A stretch of DNA of 64,000 bases from Rhodococcus sp. 14-2470-1b (GCF_002259415.1 NZ_NPFY01000023.1:1-64000), one strand, 5' to 3'; positions 16,064-26,757 are shown, counted from the stretch's first letter. Notes: a model not told the origin generated them from the sequence alone. Made by a program: numbers and translations.

Positions 16064-17377
16064 ATGGACCACGTGTTCTACTCCTGGGCGGCGCAAGCCG
16101 AGTTGAACCCGATCACCGTCGACGGCGGCGAAGGGTCCTGGTTCTGGGACGACAAGGGAAATCGATACCTCGACTTCTCGTCGCAACTCGTCAACGTCAA
16201 CCTCGGTCATCAGCACCCGGATCTCGTGGCGGCGATCGTCGACCAAGCCCGTGTGCTGACGACGATCTCCCCGACGGTCGCCAACTCCACCCGGAGCAAG
16301 CTCGCAGCTCTCGTCGCGGCGCGAGCACCGGGCGATCTGAACCGAGTCTTCTTCACCACCGGAGGAGCAGAAGCCGTCGAGCATGCTGTGCGCCTGGCCC
16401 GCCAGCACACCGGCCGGACCAAGATGCTGGCCGCGTACCGCTCGTACCACGGCGGAACCGGCGTGGCCATCGGCTTGACGGGAGAACCGAGGCGGTGGGG
16501 CACGGAACCGACCAACGTCGACGTCGTCCGCTTCTTCGGGCCGTACCCCTACCGGTCACCCTGGGGTACAACGACTCCCGAGGACGAGACCGCAGCGGCG
16601 CTGGCCCATCTGCAACAGGTCGTCGAGCTCGAGGGCGCGGGGAACATCGCGGGCCTCATCCTCGAATCCGTCGTCGGTACCAACGGTGTCCTGGTGCCGC
16701 CGCCGGGTTACCTCGCGGGGGTGCGCGAACTGTGCGACCGGTACGGCATCGTCTACATCGCGGACGAGGTCATGGTCGGATTCGGCCGGGTCGGAGAATG
16801 GTTCGCCTGCCAGGCCTGGGACGTCGAGCCCGACCTGATCACGTTCGCGAAAGGAATAAATTCCGGCTACGTCCCGCTGGGCGGCGTCGTCATCTCCGAA
16901 GCCATCGCGTCGAAATTCGATCACAAGCCCTACCCGGGCGGGTTGACGTACTCGGGGCATCCGCTGGCCTGTGCGGTCGGTGTGGCATCCATCGAAGTGT
17001 TCGAACGCGACGGAATTCTGCCCTACGTCCGAAGCGTCGGCGCCGACGTACTCGGCGCCGGACTGGCCAAGCTCGCCGAGTCCCATCCCAGCGTCGGGGA
17101 AGTGAGAGGTCGGGGGTTCTTCTGGGCTGTGGAACTGGTCAAGGATCAGCAGACACGTGAGCCGTTGGTGCCGTTCGCGGCGTCGGGCAAGGATGCCGAA
17201 CCCATGGGGAAGGTGACCGCAGCGGCGAAAGCGCGCGGCCTGTGGCCGTTCATGGCGGGCAACAGAATTCAGATCGCGCCACCGTTGACGACGACCGAGG
17301 ACGAACTCCGACAGGGCCTGGAGATTCTCGACGATGTCCTGACCGTCGCCGACGAGTGCGCCGCCGCTCTCGACTAG
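16064..17377 (+). CDS. Class III omega-amino acid (beta-alanine) aminotransferase
   Basis: This 437-aa PLP enzyme starts immediately after the oxidoreductase stop. Motifs are YLDFSSQLVNVNLGHQHP, FFTTGGAEAVEHAVRLAR, the cofactor-phosphate region YRSYHGGT, the PLP-ring Asp in YIADEVMVGFGR and Schiff-base Lys263 in TFAKGINSGYVPLGG. By operon context it converts beta-alanine (and 3-aminoisobutyrate) to malonate (methylmalonate) semialdehyde with pyruvate or 2-oxoglutarate as acceptor. The semialdehyde can then be used by MmsA encoded at 58979. It overlaps the convergent FAD oxidase gene by 4 bases. Confidence 0.9.
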   Translation: MDHVFYSWAAQAELNPITVDGGEGSWFWDDKGNRYLDFSSQLVNVNLGHQHPDLVAAIVDQARVLTTISPTVANSTRSKLAALVAARAPGDLNRVFFTTGGAEAVEHAVRLARQHTGRTKMLAAYRSYHGGTGVAIGLTGEPRRWGTEPTNVDVVRFFGPYPYRSPWGTTTPEDETAAALAHLQQVVELEGAGNIAGLILESVVGTNGVLVPPPGYLAGVRELCDRYGIVYIADEVMVGFGRVGEWFACQAWDVEPDLITFAKGINSGYVPLGGVVISEAIASKFDHKPYPGGLTYSGHPLACAVGVASIEVFERDGILPYVRSVGADVLGAGLAKLAESHPSVGEVRGRGFFWAVELVKDQQTREPLVPFAASGKDAEPMGKVTAAAKARGLWPFMAGNRIQIAPPLTTTEDELRQGLEILDDVLTVADECAAALD

Positions 17378-18735
17378 AGAACGGCTCCGGGATTGAGGAT
17401 GCCGTCGGGGTCGAGTGCGGACTTGATTCGCTGAGTCAGCTTCATGACGTCCTCGCCCACCTGATCGGGCAGCCAGGCCTTCTTGAGCCTGCCGACTCCG
17501 TGTTCACCGGTGATCGTGCCGCCCAGCGAGATCGCGAGATCCATGATCGCGCCGAACGCGATGTTCGCGCGTCGCTCCATGTCCGCGTCGGCCGGGTCGA
17601 ACACGATCAGAGGGTGGGTGTTTCCGTCGCCTGCGTGTGCGATGACCGCGACGAGGACCTCGTACTTCTCCGCGATCCTCTCGATGCCTTCGACCAGGTC
17701 GGGGAGCGCCGGCAATGGAACCCCGACGTCCTCGAGCAGGAGGCTACCCATCCGTTCCACCGCAGGGATCGCGAATCGCCGTGCTGCAGCGAAGGCTTCA
17801 CCCTCGTCGGGATCGTCGGTGGTGAACACGTCGGACGCCCCTGCTTCGGTGCATGCCGAGGCCATGATGTCGATTTCCCGTCCGCGATCGGCGCCGGGGG
17901 AGTCCGAACGGGCGATGAGCATCGCGGCCGCACCCCGATCCAGTCCCATCTTCATCGCGTCCTCGACCGCTCCGATCGACGCACGGTCCATGAACTCGAG
18001 CATCGACGGACGGAGATTTCGGGTGATCGCGAGAATCGCCGTCGTCGCGTCGCGCACCGAGGAGAACGATGCGACGACGGTGCTCGCGGGCGGTTGCGCG
18101 GGGACCAGTCGAACAGTGATCTCCGTGATGATCCCGAGGGTGCCTTCGCTGCCGACGAACAGCTTCGTCAGAGACAGTCCCGCAACATCTTTCAGCCGAG
18201 GGCCACCGAGACGCACCGCTGTGCCGTCGGCGAGGACCACTTCGAGGCCCAGCACGTAGTCGGTGGTCACGCCGTACTTCACGCAGCACAGACCGCCTGC
18301 ATTGGTGGCTGCGTTGCCGCCGATGGAACACATCTCGAACGACGACGGGTCGGGCGGATACCACAGGCCGTGCTCGGCGGCGGCCTTCTTGACCTCGACA
18401 TTGAGCAGACCGGGCTGGGTCACGGCCACACGCGTCACCGGGTCCACGTGGATGTCCCGCATCGATTCGGTCGTGAGCACGATTCCGCCGTCGACGGCGG
18501 TTGCACCGCCGGACAATCCGGAACCGGCGCCCCGGGGAACCACCGCGACGCGATGCGCGGTGGCCCACTTCATGACGGCCTGCACGTCGGCGGTGCAGGT
18601 TGCGCGCACGACAGCCAGCGGTGATCCGGCATCGGGGTCCTTCGCCCAATCTCGTCGATATCCCTCGGTGATGTCGGGATCGACGATGACGGATCCCTCG
18701 GGGAGCGCGCGGTGCAGTTCGGTCAGGTCGGTCAT
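17374..18735 (-). CDS. FAD-linked oxidase, glycolate/D-lactate dehydrogenase type
   Basis: The 453-aa protein has the PCMH-type FAD-binding fold (VVPRGAGSGLSGGATAVDGG, SIGGNAATNAGGLCCVKYG, LFVGSEGTLGIITEITVRL) and the C-terminal FAD-linked oxidase domain with HAGDGNTHPLI and TGEHGVGRLKKAWL, whose histidines bind the substrate carboxylate. It oxidises a 2-hydroxy acid such as glycolate or D-lactate; which one cannot be told. No iron-sulfur partner (GlcF) is adjacent. ATG 18735 is used; GTG 18738 is also in frame. Confidence 0.88.
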   Translation of the reverse strand: MTDLTELHRALPEGSVIVDPDITEGYRRDWAKDPDAGSPLAVVRATCTADVQAVMKWATAHRVAVVPRGAGSGLSGGATAVDGGIVLTTESMRDIHVDPVTRVAVTQPGLLNVEVKKAAAEHGLWYPPDPSSFEMCSIGGNAATNAGGLCCVKYGVTTDYVLGLEVVLADGTAVRLGGPRLKDVAGLSLTKLFVGSEGTLGIITEITVRLVPAQPPASTVVASFSSVRDATTAILAITRNLRPSMLEFMDRASIGAVEDAMKMGLDRGAAAMLIARSDSPGADRGREIDIMASACTEAGASDVFTTDDPDEGEAFAAARRFAIPAVERMGSLLLEDVGVPLPALPDLVEGIERIAEKYEVLVAVIAHAGDGNTHPLIVFDPADADMERRANIAFGAIMDLAISLGGTITGEHGVGRLKKAWLPDQVGEDVMKLTQRIKSALDPDGILNPGAVL

Positions 18736-18803
18736 CACCCCAGACTAGAAGTGGAGCCTGCGGAATGAACCGGAGTTGATTGAAACCGAGAGAATTCGGT
18801 CGG

Positions 18804-19322
18804 CTACGTATTGCGTTGCAGTGTCAGTTCGGCGAGCCTGGTGGCTCCGGCGCACGGATCGACCGTTCCGGATCGGTACTGAACCCACCAGGTGATGGTG
18901 CCGGAGTACGACGCGGTGATGCCGCAGGACGCGGGGTCGCCCGGCCGTCGGGACAGGAAGGCGCTCGCCCCGCCCACCGTGACCGGCTCCACCGAATACT
19001 CGAGTTTTTCGGACAGCTCGCGCTCGCGGCCCAGCGAGTTGTCCTCGTACCAGGCGAACGTGACGTCGATCAGCCCCGACGGGCCGGATCCCGACCACAT
19101 GCAGACGGCGCCGAAGAAGTACTGACTCACAGCGTCCGCCTGGACCGACTCGGCGATCTTGTCGTCCGGAACGGCGACACATTCCTGCAGCAGTTTGTCG
19201 AATTCGGTGTCGACGTCGCCCGCGCCCTGCGCGACGGGAGTTCCCGAGACGGTCGTGCTGCAGCCGCCGACGAGTAGGGACAGTGCCGCTGCGGCCGCGG
19301 CCAGGGAAGTTCGACGTCTCAT
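18804..19322 (-). CDS. DUF3558-type lipoprotein (second of pair)
   Basis: The 172-aa lipoprotein has signal MRRRTSLAAAAAALSLLVGG with lipobox LVGGC. The body has the DUF3558 pattern: an early conserved Cys (LLQECVAV), CMWSG in the middle, RRPGDPASCGI and a late Cys (VDPCAGAT), giving likely disulfides. The family is confined to Mycobacteriales and its role is unknown. It starts 8 bases after its paralogue upstream and is surely in the same transcript. Confidence 0.85.
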   Translation of the reverse strand: MRRRTSLAAAAAALSLLVGGCSTTVSGTPVAQGAGDVDTEFDKLLQECVAVPDDKIAESVQADAVSQYFFGAVCMWSGSGPSGLIDVTFAWYEDNSLGRERELSEKLEYSVEPVTVGGASAFLSRRPGDPASCGITASYSGTITWWVQYRSGTVDPCAGATRLAELTLQRNT

Positions 19323-19330
19323 GGCAGTGC

Positions 19331-19852
19331 CTATCTCGCGTTCTCGACGGTTGCGCGCACGAGGTCCTCGACCACGTCGCAACTGTCGCGAGGTGGTGCG
19401 GCGTAGACGTAGTTGAGAGACCAGTGCAGGAAGCCGTCGCCGGACTCGACGCCTGCCTCGCACGACGCGTCGCTTCCTCGTGCGGTGAACCCCGGGTGCC
19501 CGTCGGCGTCGATGACGCCGATCTCGCGTCCCATCTGGCCGGCGACGGTGCGTTCGCGGTCTATCGGGCTTCCTCGGTACCAGGTGAACATCGCGTATGC
19601 ACCGGTATCGACGGCGTCCCATCGGCAGCGAACAGCGTTCTTGGACGACGAGGCGAGCCCGCGGACGCCGGTGATGGACATCAGTTCGTCGTCGGTCAGC
19701 GAACCGCATTCTCCGACGAACAGTTCTTCGGTCTGTGCGGAGTCCGACTCCGTCGTGGGCGACGCGCCGTTGTCGGAGTCGTCGGAACCGGAGCATCCGG
19801 CGGCAAGAGTCACTGCTGCTACCGCGCCGATGATGGTTGCCCGCTTCCACAC
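19331..19852 (-). CDS. DUF3558-type lipoprotein (first of pair)
   Basis: The product is about 173 aa and starts at GTG 19852: MWKRATIIGAVAAVTLAAGC gives a classic lipoprotein signal with lipobox LAAGC. The mature domain repeats the pattern of the neighbouring paralogue: GECGSLTDDELMSITG, AVRCRWDAV, 'ARGSDASCEAGV' and 'RDSCDVVEDLV'. The pair probably arose by local duplication. The envelope role is unknown. The gene is divergent from the small cytoplasmic protein gene at 20067. Confidence 0.85.
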   Translation of the reverse strand: MWKRATIIGAVAAVTLAAGCSGSDDSDNGASPTTESDSAQTEELFVGECGSLTDDELMSITGVRGLASSSKNAVRCRWDAVDTGAYAMFTWYRGSPIDRERTVAGQMGREIGVIDADGHPGFTARGSDASCEAGVESGDGFLHWSLNYVYAAPPRDSCDVVEDLVRATVENAR

Positions 19853-20066
19853 GGTTGTGGAGCCTACCGAGTCGCGTGCTGGATGTCGTTGCACACGGCC
19901 GAGGTGAGTCACACCAGTAACTTCAGTCACTTCTGTTACGATGCGCGCACGCAACGCAATGTTGTAGCTGCGAGGTCTAGCGTCCTGCGAAGGCGGGTCG
20001 TCAGGTCCGTCCAGGGCCGGGAGTGGCACACACAGACGGCCCCTGTGTCAGCGAGGAGGCCCGAAA

Positions 20067-20378
20067 ATGATGGAGCCGAAACAGAAGTCGTGGAACCACG
20101 TCGCTGCGATGTTCTCGTACGAATTCCAGGACGGCGGAGTCGACTACGACAGCATCGAGGCGATCCACCGCGGAGACGTCCAGGAATGGGTCACCGCACT
20201 CGCGCAGTCCGGATTGTTCGAGCGCGCCACCGTCGCCGATGCGCAGCAGGCGTGGAAGCGACGGCCCAAGATGCTGCTGGACATGCTTCTGCTCGACGCC
20301 GACGAAGTGACCCGTCGGCGGTGCGAAATGGCGTGGATCTCGCTGGACCGGCTGGCCCCGATCGCACAGTTCGGTTAG
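20067..20378 (+). CDS. Small protein, paralogue of the one at 26947, unknown function
   Basis: This 103-aa soluble, helix-rich protein has a GAGGAGG ribosome-binding site about 8 bases before ATG 20067. Residues about 9-88 align without gaps to the product of 26947-27357 with 29 identities in 80 positions. Shared marks are F-S-x-E-F, D-x-x-S-I, V-x-E-W-x-x-A-L-x-x-S-G-L-F, A-W, and D-x-D-E-V-x-x-R-R. I do not recognise the family. It ends 4 bases into the convergent peptidase gene. Confidence 0.8.
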   Translation: MMEPKQKSWNHVAAMFSYEFQDGGVDYDSIEAIHRGDVQEWVTALAQSGLFERATVADAQQAWKRRPKMLLDMLLLDADEVTRRRCEMAWISLDRLAPIAQFG

Positions 20379-21013
20379 AGACGCTCGAAGCGATCGCCGT
20401 CCACCACGACGACCTGCTCGTCGGTCAGCGTCAGGTACGGGACGTTCTCGCGCTCGAACCTCGACACCATGGCCTGCGCGGCACCCTCCTCGTCCAGAAT
20501 CGACCCGAAATGCGGGACGAACGAGTGGTCGGTCAGACCCAGTCCGGTCCACGATGCAGCCCGACCGGTGGCCGCCTCGACGTCCGCCGGATCGTCGGCC
20601 GACTCCACCCCCCGAAGCGACGGTGAAGCTATACACGCGCCTGCGCTGTACCCCGCGAACACGAGGGAACCGTCCCGCACACGCGAGGCGATCTCGCCGT
20701 CGGCGCCCGCCATCTCGAGCCGAGCTTGCAGCACGAACGTGTTGCCCCCGCGGATCCAGACCGTATCGACGGCGTCGAGTTCTCGGCGGAGCGCGTCGCG
20801 GTCGGTCCGGAATCGACGGAGGTCGAGTTCCTCGGCGACGTAACCGAGTTCGCTCAGGCTCCGCAGTTCGCTGACTACGGCAGACTGCCGCGCCGAGGCG
20901 GGCCACGCATCCGCGGCATTCGCGATCGCGGCGACGCGACCCGGACCGGACGTCAGGGCGAGAAATTCGTCGACGTGCGCGCCGAACCGGTACGACGCCA
21001 GAAACAGCTTCAT
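20375..21013 (-). CDS. Peptidase E-like protein (family S51)
   Basis: The 212-aa protein belongs to the glutamine-amidotransferase-fold serine peptidases. The nucleophile elbow is FAGYSAGACI, preceded by VWIRGGNTFVLQ, and the catalytic His is probably in DHSFVPHFGS. Peptidase E cleaves N-terminal Asp dipeptides; the exact substrate here is unknown. Start ATG 21013 overlaps the stop of the HIT gene by 4 bases, so the two are coupled. Confidence 0.85.
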   Translation of the reverse strand: MKLFLASYRFGAHVDEFLALTSGPGRVAAIANAADAWPASARQSAVVSELRSLSELGYVAEELDLRRFRTDRDALRRELDAVDTVWIRGGNTFVLQARLEMAGADGEIASRVRDGSLVFAGYSAGACIASPSLRGVESADDPADVEAATGRAASWTGLGLTDHSFVPHFGSILDEEGAAQAMVSRFERENVPYLTLTDEQVVVVDGDRFERL

Positions 21014-21498
21014 GTGGACTCTTCCTCGTCCAAACGCGTCAAACCCGTCCTGATCGCCGACGCCGTCGCCTCGGGATTCTTCAGCCGTCGCGTCACGAAG
21101 CCCGTCACGAACCGCAGTGTGTCACCGGTCCATCGCGGTACGACATGAAGATGCGTGTGGAACACGGTCTGGAAGGCGGCTTTGCCGTCGTTGAGGACGA
21201 GGTTGGCGCCGTCCGACCGGAGATCCGACCGCCTGATAGCGCGAGACAGCCGTTGCCCAGCGGCGAACAGTGCGCCGCCCAGGTGTGGATCCAGAGTATC
21301 GAGGTCCTGTGAATGGCTCTTCGGGATCACCAGTAGATGGCCTCGGGTGATCGGTCTGATGTCGAGAAACGCCACGACATCGTCGTCGTCGTACACGGGG
21401 ACCGACGGTGCGTCGCCGTCGACGATGGCGCAGAACACGCAGTTGTTCACGCCGCAACTGTAGGTGGGCGCCGACTTTGCCACTGTGATGTCCGTCAC
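21010..21498 (-). CDS. HIT-family nucleotide hydrolase
   Basis: This protein of up to 162 aa carries the histidine triad HTHLHVVPRW and the usual N-terminal zinc-type start CVFCAIVDGDAPSVPVYDDD, plus FLDIRPITRGHLLVIPKSH. These enzymes hydrolyse nucleoside phosphoramidates or Ap4A-like dinucleotides. The true start may be GTG 21450, directly before NNCVFC, because the first 16 residues are not family-like. It is the first gene of a two-gene unit with the S51 peptidase and is divergent from pntAA. Confidence 0.88.
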   Translation of the reverse strand: MTDITVAKSAPTYSCGVNNCVFCAIVDGDAPSVPVYDDDDVVAFLDIRPITRGHLLVIPKSHSQDLDTLDPHLGGALFAAGQRLSRAIRRSDLRSDGANLVLNDGKAAFQTVFHTHLHVVPRWTGDTLRFVTGFVTRRLKNPEATASAIRTGLTRLDEEEST

Positions 21499-21699
21499 CG
21501 CAAATGGAAGGGTTGCACGTCGGGGCGCGTCGGATTCGATTCAGAACAGACCGCAGTTGTGGTCTGGGTTACCTGAGGTCTGCCTTATTTGGCTATCATC
21601 AGGGACCTTGTGCCTTGACGCTGGGCTTTGCCTGTTTGCCGCGCGGTTACCCCCGTTCGCCGTACCACGGGCGCCATTCAACATACGAAAGTCGGAGAA

Positions 21700-22812
21700 T
21701 TGGAAACATCGCAGAGCACAGAGAGCAGGACGACACGTGTCGGTGTCGTGCGTGAGTCCGTGGACGGCGAGCGCCGAGTGGCCTTGGTGCCCAAGGTGGT
21801 CGCGTCGCTGATCGGTAAGGGTGTCGAGGTCGTCGTCGAGTCCGGTGCGGGTTCGGGAGCGTTGATTCCGGATGAGCTGTATGCCGCGGCCGGCGCAACG
21901 ATCGGGGACCCGTGGTCCGCCGACGTGGTGGTGAAGGTCGCCCCGCCGACGGATGCCGAGATCTCGAAGTTGTCGTCGGGTTCGACGTTGATCGGATTCC
22001 TGGCGCCGCGTAACGCCGACAACAAGATCGACGCGCTCGCCGCCGCCGGGGTGCAGGCGTTCGCGGTCGAGGCGATCCCGCGTATCTCCCGCGCACAGGT
22101 GATGGACGCATTGTCTTCGCAGGCCAACGTGGCCGGGTACAAGGCCGTTCTGTTGGCTGCGTCGGAGTCGACGCGCTTCTTCCCGATGCTCACCACCGCC
22201 GCGGGCACGGTCAAACCGGCGACCGTGTTGGTTCTCGGCGTCGGTGTCGCGGGTCTGCAGGCGTTGGCGACGGCGAAGCGTCTCGGCGGCCGGCCCACCG
22301 GTTACGACGTGCGCCCGGAGGTGGCCGATCAGGTTCGTTCCGTCGGTGCGCAGTGGCTGGATCTGGGGATCGACGCCGCCGGTGAGGGCGGATACGCGCG
22401 TGAGCTGACCGAGGACGAGCGTGCTCAGCAGCAGCAGGCACTCGAAGAAGCGATCAAGGGTTTCGACGTCGTCATCACTACCGCGTTGGTGCCGGGTCGT
22501 CCGGCGCCGCGTCTGGTGACGGCCGCCGCTGTCGAGGGCATGAAGCCCGGCAGTGTCGTCGTCGACCTCGCCGGTGAGACCGGCGGCAACTGCGAGCTGA
22601 CCGAGCCTGGCCAGACCGTCGTCAAGCACGACGTCACCATCGCCTCGCCGCTCAACTTGCCGGCCACGATGCCCGAGCACGCCAGTGAGTTGTATTCGAA
22701 GAACGTGTCCGCACTGCTGGAACTGCTGCTCGACGAGAACGGCGCACTCACGCCGGACTTCTCCGACGAGGTCATCGCGCAGTCCTGTGTCACCAGAAAG
22801 GCTGAGAGCTGA
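21700..22812 (+). CDS. pntAA: NAD(P) transhydrogenase alpha subunit 1 (NAD-binding)
   Basis: This 370-aa soluble subunit (domain I) binds NAD(H): VGVVRESVDGERRVALVPK, KVAPPTDAEI, VLVLGVGVAGLQALATAKRL (Rossmann), GYDVRPEVADQV and the loop ITTALVPGRPAPRL. The membrane segment is absent and is encoded separately, as usual in Mycobacteriales. The start is uncertain: TTG 21700 gives a family-like N-terminus but leaves only 2 bases after the GGAG. It is the first gene of the pntAA-AB-B operon, which transfers hydride between NADH and NADP+ using the proton gradient. Confidence 0.92.
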   Translation: METSQSTESRTTRVGVVRESVDGERRVALVPKVVASLIGKGVEVVVESGAGSGALIPDELYAAAGATIGDPWSADVVVKVAPPTDAEISKLSSGSTLIGFLAPRNADNKIDALAAAGVQAFAVEAIPRISRAQVMDALSSQANVAGYKAVLLAASESTRFFPMLTTAAGTVKPATVLVLGVGVAGLQALATAKRLGGRPTGYDVRPEVADQVRSVGAQWLDLGIDAAGEGGYARELTEDERAQQQQALEEAIKGFDVVITTALVPGRPAPRLVTAAAVEGMKPGSVVVDLAGETGGNCELTEPGQTVVKHDVTIASPLNLPATMPEHASELYSKNVSALLELLLDENGALTPDFSDEVIAQSCVTRKAES

Positions 22813-23140
22813 TGTACACCGCTCTTCTCGCGAATATCGCGATTCTCGTGTTGGCGGGCTTCGTCGGCTTCGCTGTCATTTCCAAGGTTCCCAACACTCT
22901 GCACACGCCGTTGATGTCCGGCACCAACGCCATTCACGGCATCGTCGTGCTCGGCGCGCTCATCGTGCTCGGCCGTCTGCCCGAGGATGCGTCGTGGGGT
23001 GTGCGGATCATCGCGTTCGTCGCGCTGATCTTCGGCACGCTCAACGTCGTCGGCGGCTTCCTGGTCACCGACCGCATGCTCAGCATGTTCAAGTCCAAGC
23101 CCGTGCCCGCCAAGGCTGTCGAGAAGGGCGCTGACTCCTG

Positions 23141-23141
<1 letters not shown>
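22812..23141 (+). CDS. pntAB: NAD(P) transhydrogenase alpha subunit 2 (membrane)
   Basis: The 109-aa protein has about three to four hydrophobic helices (ALLANIAILVLAGFVGFAVI, GIVVLGALIVLG, IIAFVALIFGTLNVVGGFLV) and the conserved SGTNAIHGIVV loop of domain II. The start overlaps the pntAA stop by one base and the stop overlaps the pntB start by one base. Together with PntB it forms the proton channel. Confidence 0.93.
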
Positions 23142-24583
<1,442 letters not shown>

Positions 24584-24612
24584 TTCGATGCTCTGTAGTT
24601 CGTTCTTCGGTG

Positions 24613-24650
24613 CGAGTGCCCGGTGGCCTGACACGGTCACCGGGCACTCG
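24613..24650 (+). terminator. Terminator after pntB (bidirectional position)
   Basis: A perfect 13-bp stem CGAGTGCCCGGTG/CACCGGGCACTCG with a 12-base loop lies between the convergent pntB and membrane-protein genes. It is followed on the plus strand by GCGTTTTC. It may serve both strands. Confidence 0.8.
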
Positions 24651-24656
24651 GCGTTT

Positions 24657-25349
24657 TCAGCGCAGTCGTCGCAGCGCGAGAGCAGCGGTGTCGAACGGAT
24701 TCTGGGCCTCACGCTCGGCAGCGACGGGCGAGTACAACATGACTGCGGACGACCCCGCCCACCACGCGGTCACGATGGCCACTGTCGTCACGATGCCGAC
24801 GACTGTCGCCGACCCGCCGATGACGGCCGCCGCGGACACCGTCGCCACTGCAACCGCGCCGAGTCCCCACACCATCGGCAGGAACCGCGCACTCGCGACG
24901 AGCGTCGCCGCGCACACCAGCGATGCACACGCCGTCACATACCCGTTCGGCAGCGCCGACGCCGGTACCCAGCCGTCGGCCCACGACCGCACCGCTGCCG
25001 TCGTCAGAGACGCACCGAGTACGAGGGCGATGACGGCACCGATCCCGTAGGGCAGCTTACGAATCAGCGACACCACCGTCAGGCCGGCCACCGCGACCAG
25101 AACGGGGGTGACTCCGAACGACTCGAGCAGTGCGTTCGCTGGTCCGTCCAAGCTGGGAATCAGCGCCCGCGAATACGGATACGTCACACCCGCGAGCGGA
25201 AGCACCACGAGTACCACGGCCAGTACCCCCAGCAGCCCGGCTACCGCGACGAGCCGTGCCATCAAACGCCTGCTGCGAGCCAGTGCGTCGTGGTCGATCT
25301 CGATGCCCTCGAGTTCCAACAATTCCATGCTGTCGGTGTCGGCACTCAC
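24657..25349 (-). CDS. Polytopic membrane protein, unknown function
   Basis: This 230-aa product has an acidic cytoplasmic N-terminus (about 35 residues) and about six hydrophobic segments (VAVAGLLGVLAVVLVVLPLA, VLVAVAGLTVVSLI, GIGAVIALVLGASLTTAAV, ACASLVCAATLVA, 'VWGLGAVAVATVSAAAVI', 'IVTTVAIVTAWWAGSSAVM'), ending in a short basic tail. No catalytic motif is recognisable. It is convergent with pntB and shows no clear functional link to it. Confidence 0.75.
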   Translation of the reverse strand: MSADTDSMELLELEGIEIDHDALARSRRLMARLVAVAGLLGVLAVVLVVLPLAGVTYPYSRALIPSLDGPANALLESFGVTPVLVAVAGLTVVSLIRKLPYGIGAVIALVLGASLTTAAVRSWADGWVPASALPNGYVTACASLVCAATLVASARFLPMVWGLGAVAVATVSAAAVIGGSATVVGIVTTVAIVTAWWAGSSAVMLYSPVAAEREAQNPFDTAALALRRLR

Positions 25350-25463
25350 TGCCTACAACACCCCCTTCGTGTCGCCCCTTGTAGTACTACTGCGTTGTCC
25401 GCACGCCTGTCCTTCGGCTACGAGGATGCCGTACGACTCTGAGCGTGCGGTGTGAAGGTTCCG

Positions 25464-26660
25464 TCAATCCAGTTCGGGCAACACCGTGCGCGGTCGAACA
25501 GTTCCCGCGAAGGCTGCAGCGACGATCGTCAGCGCCAACGGGACGGCCATCGCCGAGGTCAGGGACACGAAGTGGGCGATCCAGCCGACGATCGCAGGCC
25601 CGGCCAGCAGCCCGACGTATCCCATTCCGACGACGCGAGACATGTTGGTGGCCGCGCCGCCTCCGAGGTTGCCTGCGGCGGTGAAGATCTGCGGAACGCT
25701 GCCGGACAATCCGAGGCCGAACAACGCCCATCCGGCGAGCGTCAGCGGCAGCACGTCCGAGACCAAGACCAGAGCCATTCCCGCTGCCGCGATCGCGTTG
25801 CCGTACCTGACCACCGCGACAGGGCCGAAGCGCGCGCTGACTCGATCCGCACAGAACCTGCCGACGGTCATCATCGTCGCGAAGAATCCGAAGGCAAGAG
25901 CTGCGGTGCTGTCCGACGTGGCGAGGTGCTCCTTCACCTGCAACGTGCTCCAGTCGTTGGCGACCCCTTCGGACAGGAGGAGGGCGAACGCCAAGGCTCC
26001 GAGCGCCAGGACGCGCGGCGAGAATCGGCCCCGCGCGGAACCGTCGGCTTCGGAGCCCTCGGTGTGCGGTGAAGTGCGGGGGACCAGGAACGGGCGGCAG
26101 CAGGCCAACACACCGATGCCGAAGGCTGCCGCGCCGATCGTGGTCCACAGAATCGGGATGTCCACGGACAGGGTGGCGGCTCCCACGAGTGAGCCCACGA
26201 CACCACCGACCGAGAACAGGGCGTGGAATGCGGACATGATCGGTCGTGCGTAGGCGCGCTCGACATCGACCGCCTGAGAGTTCATGGACACGTCGAGAGC
26301 GCCGTTGAAGATGCCGAACACGAACAGCGCTACACCCAAGGTGGCGGCGTTCGTGGCGAGAGCCGGACCCACGACGGCGATGGACAGCAGCACTCCTGCG
26401 AAGGTAACGATTCGATAACTTCCGTATCGGTCGGCCAGTGGGCCGGCTGCCTGCATCCCCACGATCGCCCCGCCCGCCAAGACGAGGAGCAGCGATCCGA
26501 GGGTGGCGTGTGAGATGCCGACCTGACGTTCGACGGTCGGGATATGGACGACCCAGATAGCGAAGAGGAAGCCGTTGACGGCGAATACTCCGAAAACGGC
26601 GGCGCGGGCGCGGCGGGCCGTGGATGTCGAGATTGCGGCCTTGTCGATCACTGCACGCAC
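25464..26660 (-). CDS. MFS transporter (YbjJ/FucP-like 12-TM)
   Basis: The protein is about 398 aa with twelve hydrophobic segments: the first helix is VFGVFAVNGFLFAIWVVHIP, followed by LADRYGSYRI between helices 2 and 3 and FNGALDVSMNSQAV in helix 4-5. The last phrase is typical of the YbjJ-type family linked to sugars or drugs, but the substrate is not predictable. The start is GTG 26660 (weak AGGT site) or GTG 26651. The 285-base region upstream is shared with the divergent gene at 26947 and holds a CRP-type palindrome. Confidence 0.85.
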   Translation of the reverse strand: MRAVIDKAAISTSTARRARAAVFGVFAVNGFLFAIWVVHIPTVERQVGISHATLGSLLLVLAGGAIVGMQAAGPLADRYGSYRIVTFAGVLLSIAVVGPALATNAATLGVALFVFGIFNGALDVSMNSQAVDVERAYARPIMSAFHALFSVGGVVGSLVGAATLSVDIPILWTTIGAAAFGIGVLACCRPFLVPRTSPHTEGSEADGSARGRFSPRVLALGALAFALLLSEGVANDWSTLQVKEHLATSDSTAALAFGFFATMMTVGRFCADRVSARFGPVAVVRYGNAIAAAGMALVLVSDVLPLTLAGWALFGLGLSGSVPQIFTAAGNLGGGAATNMSRVVGMGYVGLLAGPAIVGWIAHFVSLTSAMAVPLALTIVAAAFAGTVRPRTVLPELD

Positions 26661-26757
26661 GCTACCTGGTTGTTTCCGTCGAGCGTGCCGTGAGAGGTCG
26701 TGGACGAACGATCTTGGAACGCATTCGTAGCTGGATAGTCGCCGGATGCCGGCAAGC

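Noticed and set aside
21555-21605. Iron (DtxR/IdeR) box upstream of pntAA, around the AGGTCTGCCTTA stretch
   Set aside because: Too few matches to the palindromic consensus TTAGGTTAGCCTAACCTAA and no iron-linked gene nearby.
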